DNA from: Pseudomonas massiliensis | GTDB taxonomy: Bacteria > Pseudomonadota > Gammaproteobacteria > Pseudomonadales > Pseudomonadaceae | DNA: 64,000 bases | Direction of reading: 5' to 3' | NCBI RefSeq assembly: GCF_000826105.1 | Contig: NZ_CCYK01000007.1 | Coordinates: 1,240,001 to 1,304,000, forward strand | In this document: positions 1 through 9,961 of the stretch, piece after piece | How the letters are laid out: each line of letters opens with the position of its first letter | How positions within the stretch are numbered: position 1 is the first letter of the stretch | Notes under the pieces: generated by a model | What the model saw: the letters and a program-made list of their open reading frames with translations, nothing else | Database searches by the model: none | Told to the model about the DNA's origin: nothing | Program-made: the position numbers and the translations under genes

Positions 1-180
1 CTGCAGACAACCTGGTCGTTGCAAGCTCCGTTTCAGCAACTGAACATGTCCCCGATGCGCCTATTGAACTAGTAGGTGTTGCGCCTAGTGACATCAATGC
101 TGCTTAGGTGAGAGGCGCTTGAGGTAGCCGTCAGTAGTCGTTCCTTACTGCCGGCTGCCGTTCCAAGGTTGTCGTTGGCG

Positions 181-207
181 AACGGCCGCTAAGGGTCGTC
201 TGCTGCC
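181..207 (+). repeat. Dispersed intergenic repeat, copy 1
   Basis: This is one of three intergenic copies of a core that reads roughly GnCCGCTnnGGGTCG followed by TGCTGCC. The others are at 593-618 and 13959-13985. The resemblance was found by eye. Cores like this occur between genes in Pseudomonas genomes, but I cannot count copies beyond this window. Confidence 0.5.
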
Positions 208-592
208 AGTTTCTGCCTACCGCACCCATCAGCTACTGATGCATAGCTGCTTTCACCTAAGGCCAGATTTGCTACAAGCAGAATCGGCCTATCTCACCTA
301 CCTCACTAAGCACAGGCAGCGCTTCTGTTAACCTATGGTAGCCGGAATGCAGCGAGTCGCAGGGAACAGGGGTTTAGAAATGAAGCTGAAAATACGGGAT
401 ACGGACACACGTTTCGCTTGTATTTTTGTCCTGTGTGTTTTTTTGGCCGATTTTGTTGTTGCATTGGCCAACCTAGAGCTACGAGCGGTAAAAGCAGAGG
501 TGCTTCTCTTCCTTTGGTGCCTGTTCATCAGACACGTTTGGAAAGACCTCGCCTCAAAACGCGCTGCCTAGGCGAATATGGACAGACCGTGA

Positions 593-618
593 GTGACCGC
601 AATGAGTCACTTGCTGCC
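593..618 (+). repeat. Dispersed intergenic repeat, copy 2
   Basis: This is the more diverged copy: GTGACCGC, then GAGTCAC, then TTGCTGCC, aligned with the copies at 181 and 13959. It lies in the long leader upstream of the AraC gene. Confidence 0.4.
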
Positions 619-642
619 TTACCACTACCGACCGCAGGCGAC

Positions 643-666
643 CCAGGCTGTGTGCACACAGCCTGG
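643..666. promoter_or_regulatory. Perfect 24-base palindrome upstream of the AraC gene
   Basis: The left arm is CCAGGCTGTGTG and the right arm is its exact reverse complement, with no spacer and TGCA at the centre. It lies about 225 bases before the AraC start. A palindrome this long is rarely chance and could bind a dimeric regulator or form a cruciform or hairpin. No T-run follows, so it is not an ordinary terminator. Its function is unknown. Confidence 0.45.
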
Positions 667-891
667 ACCCCTAGCGGCCATTCGATCGACGAGCAGACCG
701 GGATCTGTCCCCAGCGCGGCCCAGTAGGGAATACCCAGCCACCAAGCGGCAAGACCAGTCTTTTCACACCTGCTTCCAGCACGCCAAGGCCAACAAGCTA
801 CCGGCCCGGATGCGTGGCTGCGGAGCACTGCCGTTCAGATATCCATACAATGAGCTCGGAGGTTCACCTACGGCGTTCAAGGATGTGGAGT

Positions 892-1725
892 ATGGAAATG
901 ACACCCGGCTACACCAAGGGGCCGTCCACCTCGGACTGGGTCGTACGCAGCAGGCAGCCTGGCAGCATCGAGCGCATCGAAGCCTGGTTCGGCGGCCATG
1001 GCTACGACCCGCACCGGCACGACACCTACTCGATCGGCCGTACCCTGGCTGGCGTACAGAGCTTTCACTACAAAGGTTCGCTACGCCATGGCGTACCCGG
1101 TAATACGCTCATTCTTCACCCTGACGAGGTGCACGATGGAATGGCCGGCACCGACGCGGGTTTCCGATATCGCATGGCCTATATCGACCCCGCGCTCATA
1201 CAGAACGTGCTTGGTGGACAGCCGCTGCCGTTTATCGCCGGTGGGCTTTCGAACGATCCGCGTCTGTACCGCGCCAGCGAGGTCTTTGTGCAGGCGGTGG
1301 AGCATCCATTGGAGGCGCTCGAGGAGCAGGATGCGCTGTATGACCTGGCGATCGCGCTGCGTGATGTCGCAGGCAAGCCCCGCGGCCGCAAGCGTTTGGA
1401 TTACCGCTGCGCTGAACGCGCCAGGTCGTTCATCCTTGAACATCTTCACTCGGGCATCACCCTTGAGATGCTGGAGCACGTCACCGGGCGAGAGCGCTGG
1501 AGCCTGTCACGGGATTTCAGAGCCCTCTATGGCACCAGCCCTTATCGCTTTGTCACGCTCCGGCGCCTGGACTGCTTTCGCGGCTTGATCCTGGATGGCT
1601 TGACACTGGTGGATGCCGCGCTCGCTGCTGGCTTTCACGATCAAAGCCACATGACCCGGCACTTCACCCGCTGCTTCGGGGTACCGCCATGGCGCTGGCT
1701 GGAACGCTTGAATCAGGCCCGCTGA
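892..1725 (+). CDS. AraC-family transcriptional regulator
   Basis: This is a 277-residue DNA-binding regulator. The N-terminal half is a cupin-type effector domain containing YDPHRHDTYSIG and a stretch like LILHPDEVHDG, typical of the AraC_binding fold. The C-terminal ~100 residues carry two helix-turn-helices and end in the family signature FHDQSHMTRHFTRCFGVPP. The start at 892 is chosen because AAGGA sits eight bases upstream and the effector domain begins directly after it; 850 and 883 are in-frame alternatives. The cupin gene follows 70 bases later on the same strand. The family usually controls neighbouring metabolism or efflux genes, but the effector cannot be told from sequence. Confidence 0.88.
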   Translation: MEMTPGYTKGPSTSDWVVRSRQPGSIERIEAWFGGHGYDPHRHDTYSIGRTLAGVQSFHYKGSLRHGVPGNTLILHPDEVHDGMAGTDAGFRYRMAYIDPALIQNVLGGQPLPFIAGGLSNDPRLYRASEVFVQAVEHPLEALEEQDALYDLAIALRDVAGKPRGRKRLDYRCAERARSFILEHLHSGITLEMLEHVTGRERWSLSRDFRALYGTSPYRFVTLRRLDCFRGLILDGLTLVDAALAAGFHDQSHMTRHFTRCFGVPPWRWLERLNQAR

Positions 1726-1795
1726 TGTGCAGGATCGTACAAGAGCCGTGCAGGTTGTGCCGATAGGCTGACAGCTCCATTCAAGAGGATCGACC

Positions 1796-2182
1796 ATGTC
1801 AATCTCCCAATCCCCAGATGCATCGGCGCCTGTGAATCTGATGCAGAAAGCCACGCTCATCGATCAACCCTGGAGCCCCAGGATGGTCGCGGAAATGAAC
1901 GATTACCAGTTCAAGGTGGTGCGAATCGAAGGTGAGTTTATCTGGCATTCCCATCCAGAAACGGATGAAGCTTTCCTCGTGTTGGAGGGTACGCTGCGCA
2001 TCGATCTTCTGGATAGCTGCGTCCATGTGCAGGCCGGGGAGCTTTATGTTGTCCCACGGGGCATTGCGCACAGAACAGCGGCCAAGGGTGAAGCGAAGGT
2101 AATGATGATTGAGCCGCGTGGGGTTTTGAACACCGGACATGAAGGCGGTGAACGGACCGCTGAGAACGATCTTTGGATTTGA
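1796..2182 (+). CDS. Small cupin-domain protein
   Basis: This is a 128-residue single-domain cupin. The first cupin motif is visible in WHSHPETDEAFLVLEG, with the metal-ligand histidines and glutamate. The second motif lies around GELYVVPRGIAHRTAA. Proteins of this size act as small isomerases, dioxygenase-like enzymes or sugar/metabolite-binding proteins, and the substrate cannot be assigned. A purine-rich AAGAGGA precedes the ATG. It follows the AraC regulator closely on the same strand and may be its target. It converges on the epimerase-like gene that ends at 2287. Confidence 0.82.
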   Translation: MSISQSPDASAPVNLMQKATLIDQPWSPRMVAEMNDYQFKVVRIEGEFIWHSHPETDEAFLVLEGTLRIDLLDSCVHVQAGELYVVPRGIAHRTAAKGEAKVMMIEPRGVLNTGHEGGERTAENDLWI

Positions 2183-2286
2183 CCGGAAAGATCGTAGACG
2201 GCCAGTTCACCTATCGCCTCGATGCGTTTACCGCTTGCACAACCTTGTGCTGGTCGGCATAAACGCATCAGGAGACGTACCGTGCC

Positions 2287-4977
2287 CTACACCCCCAACA
2301 ACGTCAGCTCAGAACTCGCTTCGGCAAATATGAACTGCCCCGCATCCAGGTCCTGGTCTCCGCTCAAGGCGACCTCGAAATGTTGGCCACTATTGGTGGC
2401 GGTGAAGTTCTGGACATAAGTGCGGTCGAGCTCGGCGTTGTAGCTGATCTTCAGCGTGCCGTCGTTGCCGTTGCCCAGGCCGCTGTAGCCGAGGGCAGAG
2501 ACGTCGATCAGGTCGCGGCCGGCTGAGAAATCGGTGATCAGGTCGCTGGCGTCGCTCAGGCTGTCGGTGCTGCTTGTAAAGCGGAAGGTATCGGCGCCCG
2601 AGCCGCCGCTGAGCTGGTCCGCTCCGGCGCCGCCCGTCAGCCGGTCGTCCCCGGCACCGCCGCTGAGCAGGTCATTGCCGGTACCGCCGGCCAAAGTGTC
2701 GTTGCCGCTGCCACCGTCAAGGGTATCAAGACCAGCACCGCCTGCCAGGGTATCGTCACCCGCCTGGCCACGCAGGCTGTCGTTGCCTCCCAGGCCGTTG
2801 ATGCGGTCGTCGCTGAAATAGCCGACGATGATATCGTCCCCAGTGGTCGGCGAGTCGAGGTAATAGTCATCGTAACTGGCAGGCTGTTCGTTGAACTGCG
2901 TGGCGATGGGGTCGCCGAAGCGGATCGCCGCGTTATTGATGTAATTGACGTCTTCCAGTAGCAGCTTGAAATAGTTGCCATTGGCGTCCGGGTCCAGCGA
3001 CTGCAGCAGCATGTTGCCGGTGGCGTCTACCTGTATCGCCTGGAGGGTGCCATCATGCCCGTTTCCCAAGGAAGTGAAGCCAAGGGCGGACAAGTCCAGC
3101 ACGTCCTCCCGATAGTCGAAATCCGTGAGGGTGTCGCTGTAATCCACGCCCCGTATATCGTTGCCATAGCTGTCGCGCAATGCGGTGATCACGAAAGTAT
3201 CCGCGCCGGCGCCGCCAGCGAGCTGGTCAGCCCCAGCGCCTCCAATCAGGTAATCGCTGCCGCCGGCGGCGTTCAAGGTATCGCGTCCGGCCAAGCCGGC
3301 AAGCGTTTCGTTGCCATCGGTGCCGCTCAGGGTGTTCCTGCTGCTGGTGCCCTGGAGCAGCGTCTGGAAATCAGTGGCGCTCAACAGGCCGACGTAGTTG
3401 CCGGCCAACGCAAGCTGGAAATAGTGACCGTTGGCGTCGGCATCCAGGCTCTGCAGGTAGGTGCGGTTCAGGCTGGCGTTGTAGATGACCCGCAGGGTGC
3501 CGTCGTGGCCATCGCCCAGGCCAGAATAGCCAAGGCTGGCTACGTCGAGCTGGTCCTCGCCGGGCTTGAAGTCCATGATCAGGTCGCTGGCGCCGCGCAC
3601 GCTGTCATTGATGTTGGTGTAGCGGAAGCTGTCCGCGCCCGCGCCGCCAGTCAGCCTGTCGCTGCCGACGCCACCGTATAGCAGGTCATCATAGGCGCCG
3701 CCGGTCAGGCGATCATTACCGCCGCCGCCGTAGAGGAGGGTATCGGCGGGATCAACAGCGGTCAGTGTGTTGCTGCTGGACGTGCCGGTGATCACCAGCC
3801 CGCGGTGATTACTGAAGGCGCCGCTGTCGGTACCATAAAAGAGCGTGGCAGGGTCGCCCAGGCGGCTGAAGTAGTTATCGGATGCGGTATTGAAACCCAC
3901 CAGGTCTTCGTTGCGCTCGGTCACGGCGTAGCTGGCGTTGCCACCGCTGATGATGTTGTTGTACACCACGTTGCCCCCGGCGGAGCCTATGGCGGCGACG
4001 TCGGTGTCGTCCGAGGCCTGGATGATGACTTCCGCGTTACCGTGGTCCGTGGCATCGTTGTAGAGGGTATTGCCGGCAATGGTGTTGGCGGAGCTGCCGA
4101 ACAGGCCTATGCCAGCGCCGCCATTATCATGCACGGTGACGCCGCTTACGCGGCTGAAGTCGGTGAGCTTGAGCAGCAGGCCTTCCTCTGCATTGCCATA
4201 CAACTCACCACCGGTGATCTGCACTCGATCATCAAGGGCTTCGTCCTGCGGGCCCTGGACGAGGATACCGCGCCCCCCGTTGTTGGCGGCGTCGTTGTCC
4301 GCCAAGGTGGTGCGGTAGTTGTCCAGCAGCAGGGTGAAGCCGTTGCGGCCATTGTTCTCGCTGCGGTTGTCCTGAAAGCCGCCGCCATCTACGTACGGGC
4401 TGAACGCGCCAACCAGATGAGCATAGAAACCATCGAGGCCGTTGCCGCTGGCCACGCTGTCGGTGACGCTCAGGCCGTAGGTGTTCTCCTGGGCATTGAG
4501 CCCATTGCCGCTGCAATTGACCAACGCCACGCCACTGAGGGTGACGTTCGTGTCCGGGTTGTCGAGCAGGTTCTCGCCGCCGCTGGTAAAGCCATCCACG
4601 CGGCCGCTGGTGTTTGCGCGGTTGCCGTCGAGGGTCAGGTCATGGGCGCCCACGTGCTGCGTTTCGCCGGCCGTTCGCACGATCCCGGTCACGGCCTTGT
4701 CCCAGCCGTCGGCAAGCTTGATGCGAGTCGCATCGGCACCGTCCCCGCCCAGGGTCACACGGCTGTAAAGCCGCAGGCAGCTGCTGGCGCTTTGATCGGG
4801 ATCACCACTGACGATGTAAGTGCCTTCAGGCAGGTATACCTCGGCGTCGACTATCTCGTCGGCCGAATCGATGGCCGCCCTGGCGGCATCGATGGCCGCC
4901 TGGATCGCCTGGGTATCGTCGGTGACGCCATCGCCGACCGCGCCGTAGTCGCGGACGTTGTAGTAGATAGTAGTCAT
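2287..4977 (-). CDS. AlgE-type epimerase homologue with degenerate active site (A-R-R-R)
   Basis: This is an 896-residue secreted RTX protein. Residues 1-~390 form an AlgE/pectate-lyase-3 type right-handed beta-helix, starting [20 protein letters not shown]. Three R-modules follow (about 392-550, 550-700 and 712-896), each with GGxGxDxLxGG calcium-binding nonapeptides and a distal half with DSY/DSL and the IDVSALGYSGLG-type stretch. The family's catalytic YGFDPHE is here NGLNAQE (residues 158-164), so Tyr, Asp and His are Asn, Asn and Gln; the helix arginine appears kept (R211). C5-epimerase activity is therefore unlikely. There is no signal peptide, consistent with type I export by a C-terminal signal. 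AGGAG before the ATG at 4977 fixes the start; the open frame runs to 5115. It is divergent from the intact epimerase at 5661. Confidence 0.88.
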   Translation of the reverse strand: MTTIYYNVRDYGAVGDGVTDDTQAIQAAIDAARAAIDSADEIVDAEVYLPEGTYIVSGDPDQSASSCLRLYSRVTLGGDGADATRIKLADGWDKAVTGIVRTAGETQHVGAHDLTLDGNRANTSGRVDGFTSGGENLLDNPDTNVTLSGVALVNCSGNGLNAQENTYGLSVTDSVASGNGLDGFYAHLVGAFSPYVDGGGFQDNRSENNGRNGFTLLLDNYRTTLADNDAANNGGRGILVQGPQDEALDDRVQITGGELYGNAEEGLLLKLTDFSRVSGVTVHDNGGAGIGLFGSSANTIAGNTLYNDATDHGNAEVIIQASDDTDVAAIGSAGGNVVYNNIISGGNASYAVTERNEDLVGFNTASDNYFSRLGDPATLFYGTDSGAFSNHRGLVITGTSSSNTLTAVDPADTLLYGGGGNDRLTGGAYDDLLYGGVGSDRLTGGAGADSFRYTNINDSVRGASDLIMDFKPGEDQLDVASLGYSGLGDGHDGTLRVIYNASLNRTYLQSLDADANGHYFQLALAGNYVGLLSATDFQTLLQGTSSRNTLSGTDGNETLAGLAGRDTLNAAGGSDYLIGGAGADQLAGGAGADTFVITALRDSYGNDIRGVDYSDTLTDFDYREDVLDLSALGFTSLGNGHDGTLQAIQVDATGNMLLQSLDPDANGNYFKLLLEDVNYINNAAIRFGDPIATQFNEQPASYDDYYLDSPTTGDDIIVGYFSDDRINGLGGNDSLRGQAGDDTLAGGAGLDTLDGGSGNDTLAGGTGNDLLSGGAGDDRLTGGAGADQLSGGSGADTFRFTSSTDSLSDASDLITDFSAGRDLIDVSALGYSGLGNGNDGTLKISYNAELDRTYVQNFTATNSGQHFEVALSGDQDLDAGQFIFAEASSELTLLGV

Positions 4978-5660
4978 TGGGGCTCCTAGGGGCAGCAGGC
5001 AGCTACCTGGGTACCCATGCATCGCCGGCCTGGCGTATGGGGTGGATACAAAGGTAGTCCAGATTGGCCTGCTCGGTAGCCTCCTGTTCATACCAAGCGA
5101 TACTTGAACGCCCACTCATGGCCAGCCGTCAACGCTTTGCCATCGAGTGAAGACATAATGCTACAGAGAGAAGAGGCGGGGCGGGGCTGTATCGGTGCAG
5201 TTGATCGGTTGCGATTATTGGCTATCCCTCGAAGTTGCGACTATGGTACCCCCCGGCGCTGCAGTATCGAAGTACGCACAACCATCTGGTATGTCTTGTC
5301 GCCTAGGCCAGTTTCTGATCGCAGTTTTCTTTGCGCTTCGTGGGCAATTTGCCTGCTGACTATAGGTTACTCGCTGAAAAGACTGGCGTTTTTGTAGAGT
5401 TGAATAGGGGGACTGTTCCGGTATCGGAATGATCTCCAATTACTATCTGGTGTGAGAGAGCCAGTAGAAGGAGCTGGTTATCTAGAAATCAAATCGATGA
5501 GCGGCGCGGGAAGTTTCCTGAATCTTGACGCCAGTAAAAGTCACAGCACGGCGTTATTCAGCTTTTAATGCCAGAAAGGCATCAGCGGTAAACGATTGCG
5601 TGCCATGTAAATTCGCATGCAGATCATTTGTCGATGCCGCCCTAAATGGAGATTAACGGC
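4978..5660. other. Long intergenic region between divergent epimerase genes
   Basis: This stretch of 683 bases must hold the promoters of the two divergent RTX genes. It is clearly more AT-rich than the genes. Short frames inside it show no family features and no good ribosome binding sites. I looked for an AlgU-type promoter and found none that I would defend. Confidence 0.5.
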
Positions 5661-8600
5661 ATGATCTATAACGTAAAAGATTATTCGGCCAAAGGTAATG
5701 GCATTACCGACGACACCCAGGCGATCCAGCGCGCCATCGAGGCGGCGGCAAAGGCGGGAGGTGGGCAGGTGTATGTCCCCGCCGGTACCTATGTGGTTTC
5801 GGCCGGAGACGAACCCGGCGACGGCTGTTTGATGCTGCGCGATAACGTCCAGCTGTACGGCGCCGGAATGGGCAAGACTATCATCAAGGTGGCCGATGGC
5901 TCAGATAGCAAGATCACCGGGGTGATTCGCTCAGCCTACGGGGAGCAGAATCACGATTTCGGGATCAGCGACCTGACCATCGACGGTAATCGCGACAACA
6001 CCAGCGGCAAGATCGACGGCTGGTTCAACGGTTATATCCCGGGAAAGGCCGGACACGATTCCAATGTCACCATCGACAGTGTCGAAATCAAGAACTGCTC
6101 GGGCTATGGTTTCGATCCTCATGAGCAGACCTGGAACATGGTCATCAAGAACAGCGTGGCGCACGGAAACGGCCTGGATGGCTTTGTCGCCGATTTTCTG
6201 GTGAACAGTTCGTTCGTGAACAATACCAGCTACGATAATGACCGCCACGGGTTCAACGTGGTGACCAGCACCAATGATTTCACGATGCGCGACAATAAGG
6301 CCTACAACAACGGCAGTACCGGCATCGTGCTTCAGCGTGGTGATGAAGATATTCCCGCGCCGAACGACATTACCATCACTGGCGGGAGCGTGTATGGCAA
6401 CAAGGCCGAAGGGGTGTTGCTCAAGATGGTCCATGACGTGACCGTCAGCGGAGTGGATATCCATGATAATGCCCGCTCCGGCGTACGGCTGTACGGCAGC
6501 ACCGGTATCGAACTCCTGGACAACGATATCCAGAACAACTCCCTGGCGGTAACCTCGCCGGAAGTCGTGATCCAGTCGTTTGATGACACCCGGGGCGCGT
6601 CCGGTGACTATTTCAACGGCAGCAATAATCTGATCCGCGATAACACTATCGTCGGCAGCGACCGGTCCACCTACGGCGTCGCCGAAGTGGACGAGAAAGG
6701 CACTGACCACAACACCCTGATCAACAATGCCATCAGCCACGTCTCCCGGGGAGCGACAGCGCTATACGGCGACGGCAGCACGGTCAGTGGCAGCCAGGGT
6801 CCGCTGCTCGGCACGGGCGGCGACGATAACTTGTTGGGTACTGGCGCCAACGAAACCCTGATGGGCTATGCCGGAAAGGACGTGATCAACGGCGCCGGAG
6901 GGAACGACGTACTCGTGGGCGGGGCGGGCGCGGACAAACTCACCGGTGGCACGGGTAGCGATACCTTTCGCTTCACTGCCGCCAGTGACAGCTATCGCAC
7001 AGCCAGTGTAAAGGCCAAGGATACCCTGACCGACTTCAGCACCAGCGGCGACAAGATCGATGTGGCGGCCCTGGGATTCACCGGCCTGGGCAACGGCCAT
7101 GGCAACACCCTGCAGGTTTCCTATGACGCAACCAGTAAACTGACCTACCTCAAGGATTATGACGCCGACGCCAACGGCGCGCGCTTCGAGCTGGGCCTTA
7201 GCGGCAATTACCTGAGCAGCCTCAAGGCGTCCAGTTTCATCTTTGCCAAGGCACCCACCGCCCCGCTCGATACCTCGGCCCCAGAGGCCGCGGTGGCGGC
7301 GGCTGCCGTGGCCAACCCGCTCAATGGGACGGCGGGCGACGATACTTTGATAGGCGACGGCCCCGCCAATATCATCAATGGCCTGGCGGGCAAGGACAGC
7401 ATCGATGGGATGGGCGGCAACGATCGGCTGACCGGTGGCGCGGGTGTCGACACCCTCACCGGTGGGACCGGTACCGACACCTTTGTCTACACCGCGGTCA
7501 GCGACAGCTTCCGTAGCACCAGCGGCACGGTGGCCAGCGACCTGATCAAGGACTTCAGCACCGACCGTATCGACCTGTCCGCCCTGGGGATCACCGGCCT
7601 GGGAGACGGCAAGGGCACCACCGTCAGCGTGACCACCAGCAGCGATGGCAGCAAGACCTATATCAAGTCCTACGTAGCGGACGCGGCCGGGGAGCGCCTG
7701 GAGATTTCGTTGCAGGGCAACCAGGTGGCCAACCTGGCGGCCAACAGGTTCATCTTCGCCGGAACCGCCAGCACGACGCTGACCGGTACCAGCGGCAGCG
7801 ACAGCCTGGTGGGCACCGCCAACGGCGAGACGCTGCTGGGCCTTGGCGGCAACGATACGCTCAAGGGCGGCGATGGCAATGACACCCTTGACGGCGGCGC
7901 GGGCAAGGATTCGCTCTACGGGCAGGCCGGCGCCGATACCTTCCGCTTCAGCGAACTGCTGGACAGCTACCGCGACTATGACTCGGGCGGCGCGACTGTC
8001 ACCGATACGATCTTCGATTTCGTCCGCGGCCAAGACAAGATCGACGTCAGCGCCCTGGGCTTTTCCGCGCTTGGCAGCGGCAACGGGCGGACGCTGTACA
8101 CCACCTACAGCGCCTCCGCCGACAAGACCTACGTCAAGAACGCCGACGCCGATGCTGACGGCAATCGCTTCGAAATCGCCCTGAGCGGCAACCTGGCCCT
8201 GACCGCCAGCGACTTTGTGTTCACTCCACGCACCACGGCGGGCATCGAGTTCCTGCCCACCCTGGGCCAGTCCAATGCTCGCCTGATGCGCGTGACCGAA
8301 GACGACAACCAGTCCGGTATCACCGAATTGGTCAAGGACCTGGCGCGTTACACCTCTCTGGATGTGCGCAGCCAGTTCGATGATGCCAATGGCAACCCCA
8401 TCGACGTCGCCATTGGCGGCACGACCGTCACCGGGCTTTCCACCGCCACGACCGAGGAAAAGAACCTGAGCTGGTGGTTCACCGACACCAATAAACCAGG
8501 GCCTGTGCTTACTCGGGCGGTGGACCTGCTCAAGAGCCAGATCGCGACCCTGAGCAAAAGCGGCCCGGTGAACCTTGACATCATCTGGGGGCAGGGCGAG

Positions 8601-9734
8601 GAGGGCGCCCAGGCCATTGCCAGGGCCAGCGACAAGGCCGCCGCCGAGGCGCTCTACAAAGCCTCGACCTTGAAGGTCTTCGACTACCTGCATGCACAGC
8701 TGGGAGACTTCACCATCTATTTGATGGAAACCGGCCACTACGCCGAGGACGGCGCTCGCTACCGTGGCTACTCCGAAAGCAAGATCGCCAGCATCGTTGA
8801 CGGCACCGTGCATGTACGCCACGCCCAGGAGGCCATGGCCGCCGAGCGCGCAGACGTTCAGCTCGCCGTCGACTACACCGACCTGCCGCTGCGCCAGGAG
8901 GCCGACCCGGTAACCTACCCCGATGACGTCTGGCACCTGCACGAAGAGTCGGCAGAGATCGTCGGCCAACGCCTGGCCGATTACATCGCCAACGATCTGG
9001 GCTACAAAGGTGACCCCAGCGACAACAACGACCCCGGCGACATTACCGCTTCCACCTCGAATCAGAATGGGCGAGTACAGGGCACCGATGTCGCCGACAC
9101 CCTGGTGGCGGCGGGTTCGCAAAGCCAGGTGCTCAACGGTGACCTGGGCGCCGATACCCTGATCGACCAAGGCACGGGCAGCACCCTGTACATCGTCGAT
9201 GACCTGGGGGATACCGTTACCGAAACCGATGCCAACACGGCTCATATCGATACGGTGCAAAGCTCGGTGAGCTGGACGTTGGGCAGCAATGTGGAAGAGC
9301 TCGACCTGGCCGGTGACAAGGCGCTGGCCGGCACGGGCAATGCCCTGGACAACACCCTGACGGGAAACAGCGGCAATAACGTACTCGATGGCAAGGGCGG
9401 CAGCGACACCCTGATCGGTGGTGCCGGTGCTGATGTGTTCAGGTTCAGCGCATGGCGGGACCTGGGTGTGGGCGCCGAGCGTGACCAGATCGGTGAATTC
9501 AGCGCGAGTGAGGGTGACAAGGTGGATCTCACCGCTCTGGATGCCAATACCCGAACAGCGGTCGTGGACACCTTCAAGTTCATTGGCAGCGCGGCCTTCA
9601 GTGCCGATGCCACCGGCGAGCTGCGGTTTGCCGATGGCGTGCTGCAAGGCAGCCAGGATGCCGATGGGGCGCCCGAATTCGAGGTGCGGATGCTGGGGCT
9701 TGACACGTTCCGCTCGGTGGATCTGGTGGGGTAA
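5661..9734 (+). CDS. Bifunctional mannuronan C5-epimerase / O-acetylhydrolase, RTX type
   Basis: This 1357-residue exported enzyme should convert beta-D-mannuronate to alpha-L-guluronate in alginate polymer and remove O-acetyl groups. Residues 1-~375 are the epimerase A-module. Y149, D152 and H154 (in YGFDPHEQ) and R195 (in DNDRHGF) fall at exactly the AlgE4 catalytic positions. Three R-modules follow (~378-530, 552-700, 703-860). Then comes an SGNH hydrolase domain (~863-1117) with TLGQSNAR, IWGQGEE and the terminal DDVWHLHEES, then a C-terminal RTX block. This order matches Pseudomonas syringae PsmE. The start at 5661 has GGAG nine bases upstream; an in-frame ATG at 5646 adds five residues. 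There is no signal peptide, so export is presumably type I. Confidence 0.93.
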   Translation: MIYNVKDYSAKGNGITDDTQAIQRAIEAAAKAGGGQVYVPAGTYVVSAGDEPGDGCLMLRDNVQLYGAGMGKTIIKVADGSDSKITGVIRSAYGEQNHDFGISDLTIDGNRDNTSGKIDGWFNGYIPGKAGHDSNVTIDSVEIKNCSGYGFDPHEQTWNMVIKNSVAHGNGLDGFVADFLVNSSFVNNTSYDNDRHGFNVVTSTNDFTMRDNKAYNNGSTGIVLQRGDEDIPAPNDITITGGSVYGNKAEGVLLKMVHDVTVSGVDIHDNARSGVRLYGSTGIELLDNDIQNNSLAVTSPEVVIQSFDDTRGASGDYFNGSNNLIRDNTIVGSDRSTYGVAEVDEKGTDHNTLINNAISHVSRGATALYGDGSTVSGSQGPLLGTGGDDNLLGTGANETLMGYAGKDVINGAGGNDVLVGGAGADKLTGGTGSDTFRFTAASDSYRTASVKAKDTLTDFSTSGDKIDVAALGFTGLGNGHGNTLQVSYDATSKLTYLKDYDADANGARFELGLSGNYLSSLKASSFIFAKAPTAPLDTSAPEAAVAAAAVANPLNGTAGDDTLIGDGPANIINGLAGKDSIDGMGGNDRLTGGAGVDTLTGGTGTDTFVYTAVSDSFRSTSGTVASDLIKDFSTDRIDLSALGITGLGDGKGTTVSVTTSSDGSKTYIKSYVADAAGERLEISLQGNQVANLAANRFIFAGTASTTLTGTSGSDSLVGTANGETLLGLGGNDTLKGGDGNDTLDGGAGKDSLYGQAGADTFRFSELLDSYRDYDSGGATVTDTIFDFVRGQDKIDVSALGFSALGSGNGRTLYTTYSASADKTYVKNADADADGNRFEIALSGNLALTASDFVFTPRTTAGIEFLPTLGQSNARLMRVTEDDNQSGITELVKDLARYTSLDVRSQFDDANGNPIDVAIGGTTVTGLSTATTEEKNLSWWFTDTNKPGPVLTRAVDLLKSQIATLSKSGPVNLDIIWGQGEEGAQAIARASDKAAAEALYKASTLKVFDYLHAQLGDFTIYLMETGHYAEDGARYRGYSESKIASIVDGTVHVRHAQEAMAAERADVQLAVDYTDLPLRQEADPVTYPDDVWHLHEESAEIVGQRLADYIANDLGYKGDPSDNNDPGDITASTSNQNGRVQGTDVADTLVAAGSQSQVLNGDLGADTLIDQGTGSTLYIVDDLGDTVTETDANTAHIDTVQSSVSWTLGSNVEELDLAGDKALAGTGNALDNTLTGNSGNNVLDGKGGSDTLIGGAGADVFRFSAWRDLGVGAERDQIGEFSASEGDKVDLTALDANTRTAVVDTFKFIGSAAFSADATGELRFADGVLQGSQDADGAPEFEVRMLGLDTFRSVDLVG

Positions 9735-9747
9735 GGGGCAGCGAGCG

Positions 9748-9774
9748 CCCGCGGCGGCCTCGAGCGGCCGCGGG
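9748..9774 (+). terminator. Hairpin after the epimerase gene
   Basis: CCCGCGGC pairs with GCCGCGGG across an 11-base loop, 13 bases after the epimerase stop. Only a short pyrimidine stretch follows, so it is either a weak intrinsic terminator or an mRNA-stabilising hairpin. Confidence 0.55.
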
Positions 9775-9961
9775 TCTTACTAACAACAATTCATAGCCTG
9801 CCTTTGGCGTAACCAGCGCCAGGCGCGGAGCGGGTGCCGCTGAGCATGTCGTGCTCATGCCTGCTGCTTCCGGAACCAGACGAATTACCCTCGGCACGGG
9901 CGTATTCCCAACTACCGTTTCAGGCACACCCGGCCACTTGCGTCGGGATCCGGAGATTATG

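Larger units (their letters stand above)
1..891. other. Intergenic stretch without a supported gene
   Basis: No reading frame here has a convincing ribosome binding site or a recognisable protein family. The frame of the AraC gene stays open upstream of 892, but its translation there is cysteine/proline-rich and unlike any regulator. The stretch holds two copies of a dispersed repeat core (181-207 and 593-618) and a perfect 24-base palindrome (643-666), which are listed separately. Confidence 0.6.

Noticed and set aside
335..571. 78-codon frame near the left end
   Set aside because: There is no ribosome binding site and no recognisable family, and it overlaps another open frame; it is probably chance.
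6762..9647. 961-codon open frame on the minus strand
   Set aside because: It is the mirror of the epimerase's repetitive Gly/Asp-rich codons. It has no family character and no ribosome binding site. The same holds for the long frames opposite the giant epimerase (24293-27217 and 27452-30058), opposite the TonB receptor (47882-49945) and at 35339-37105.
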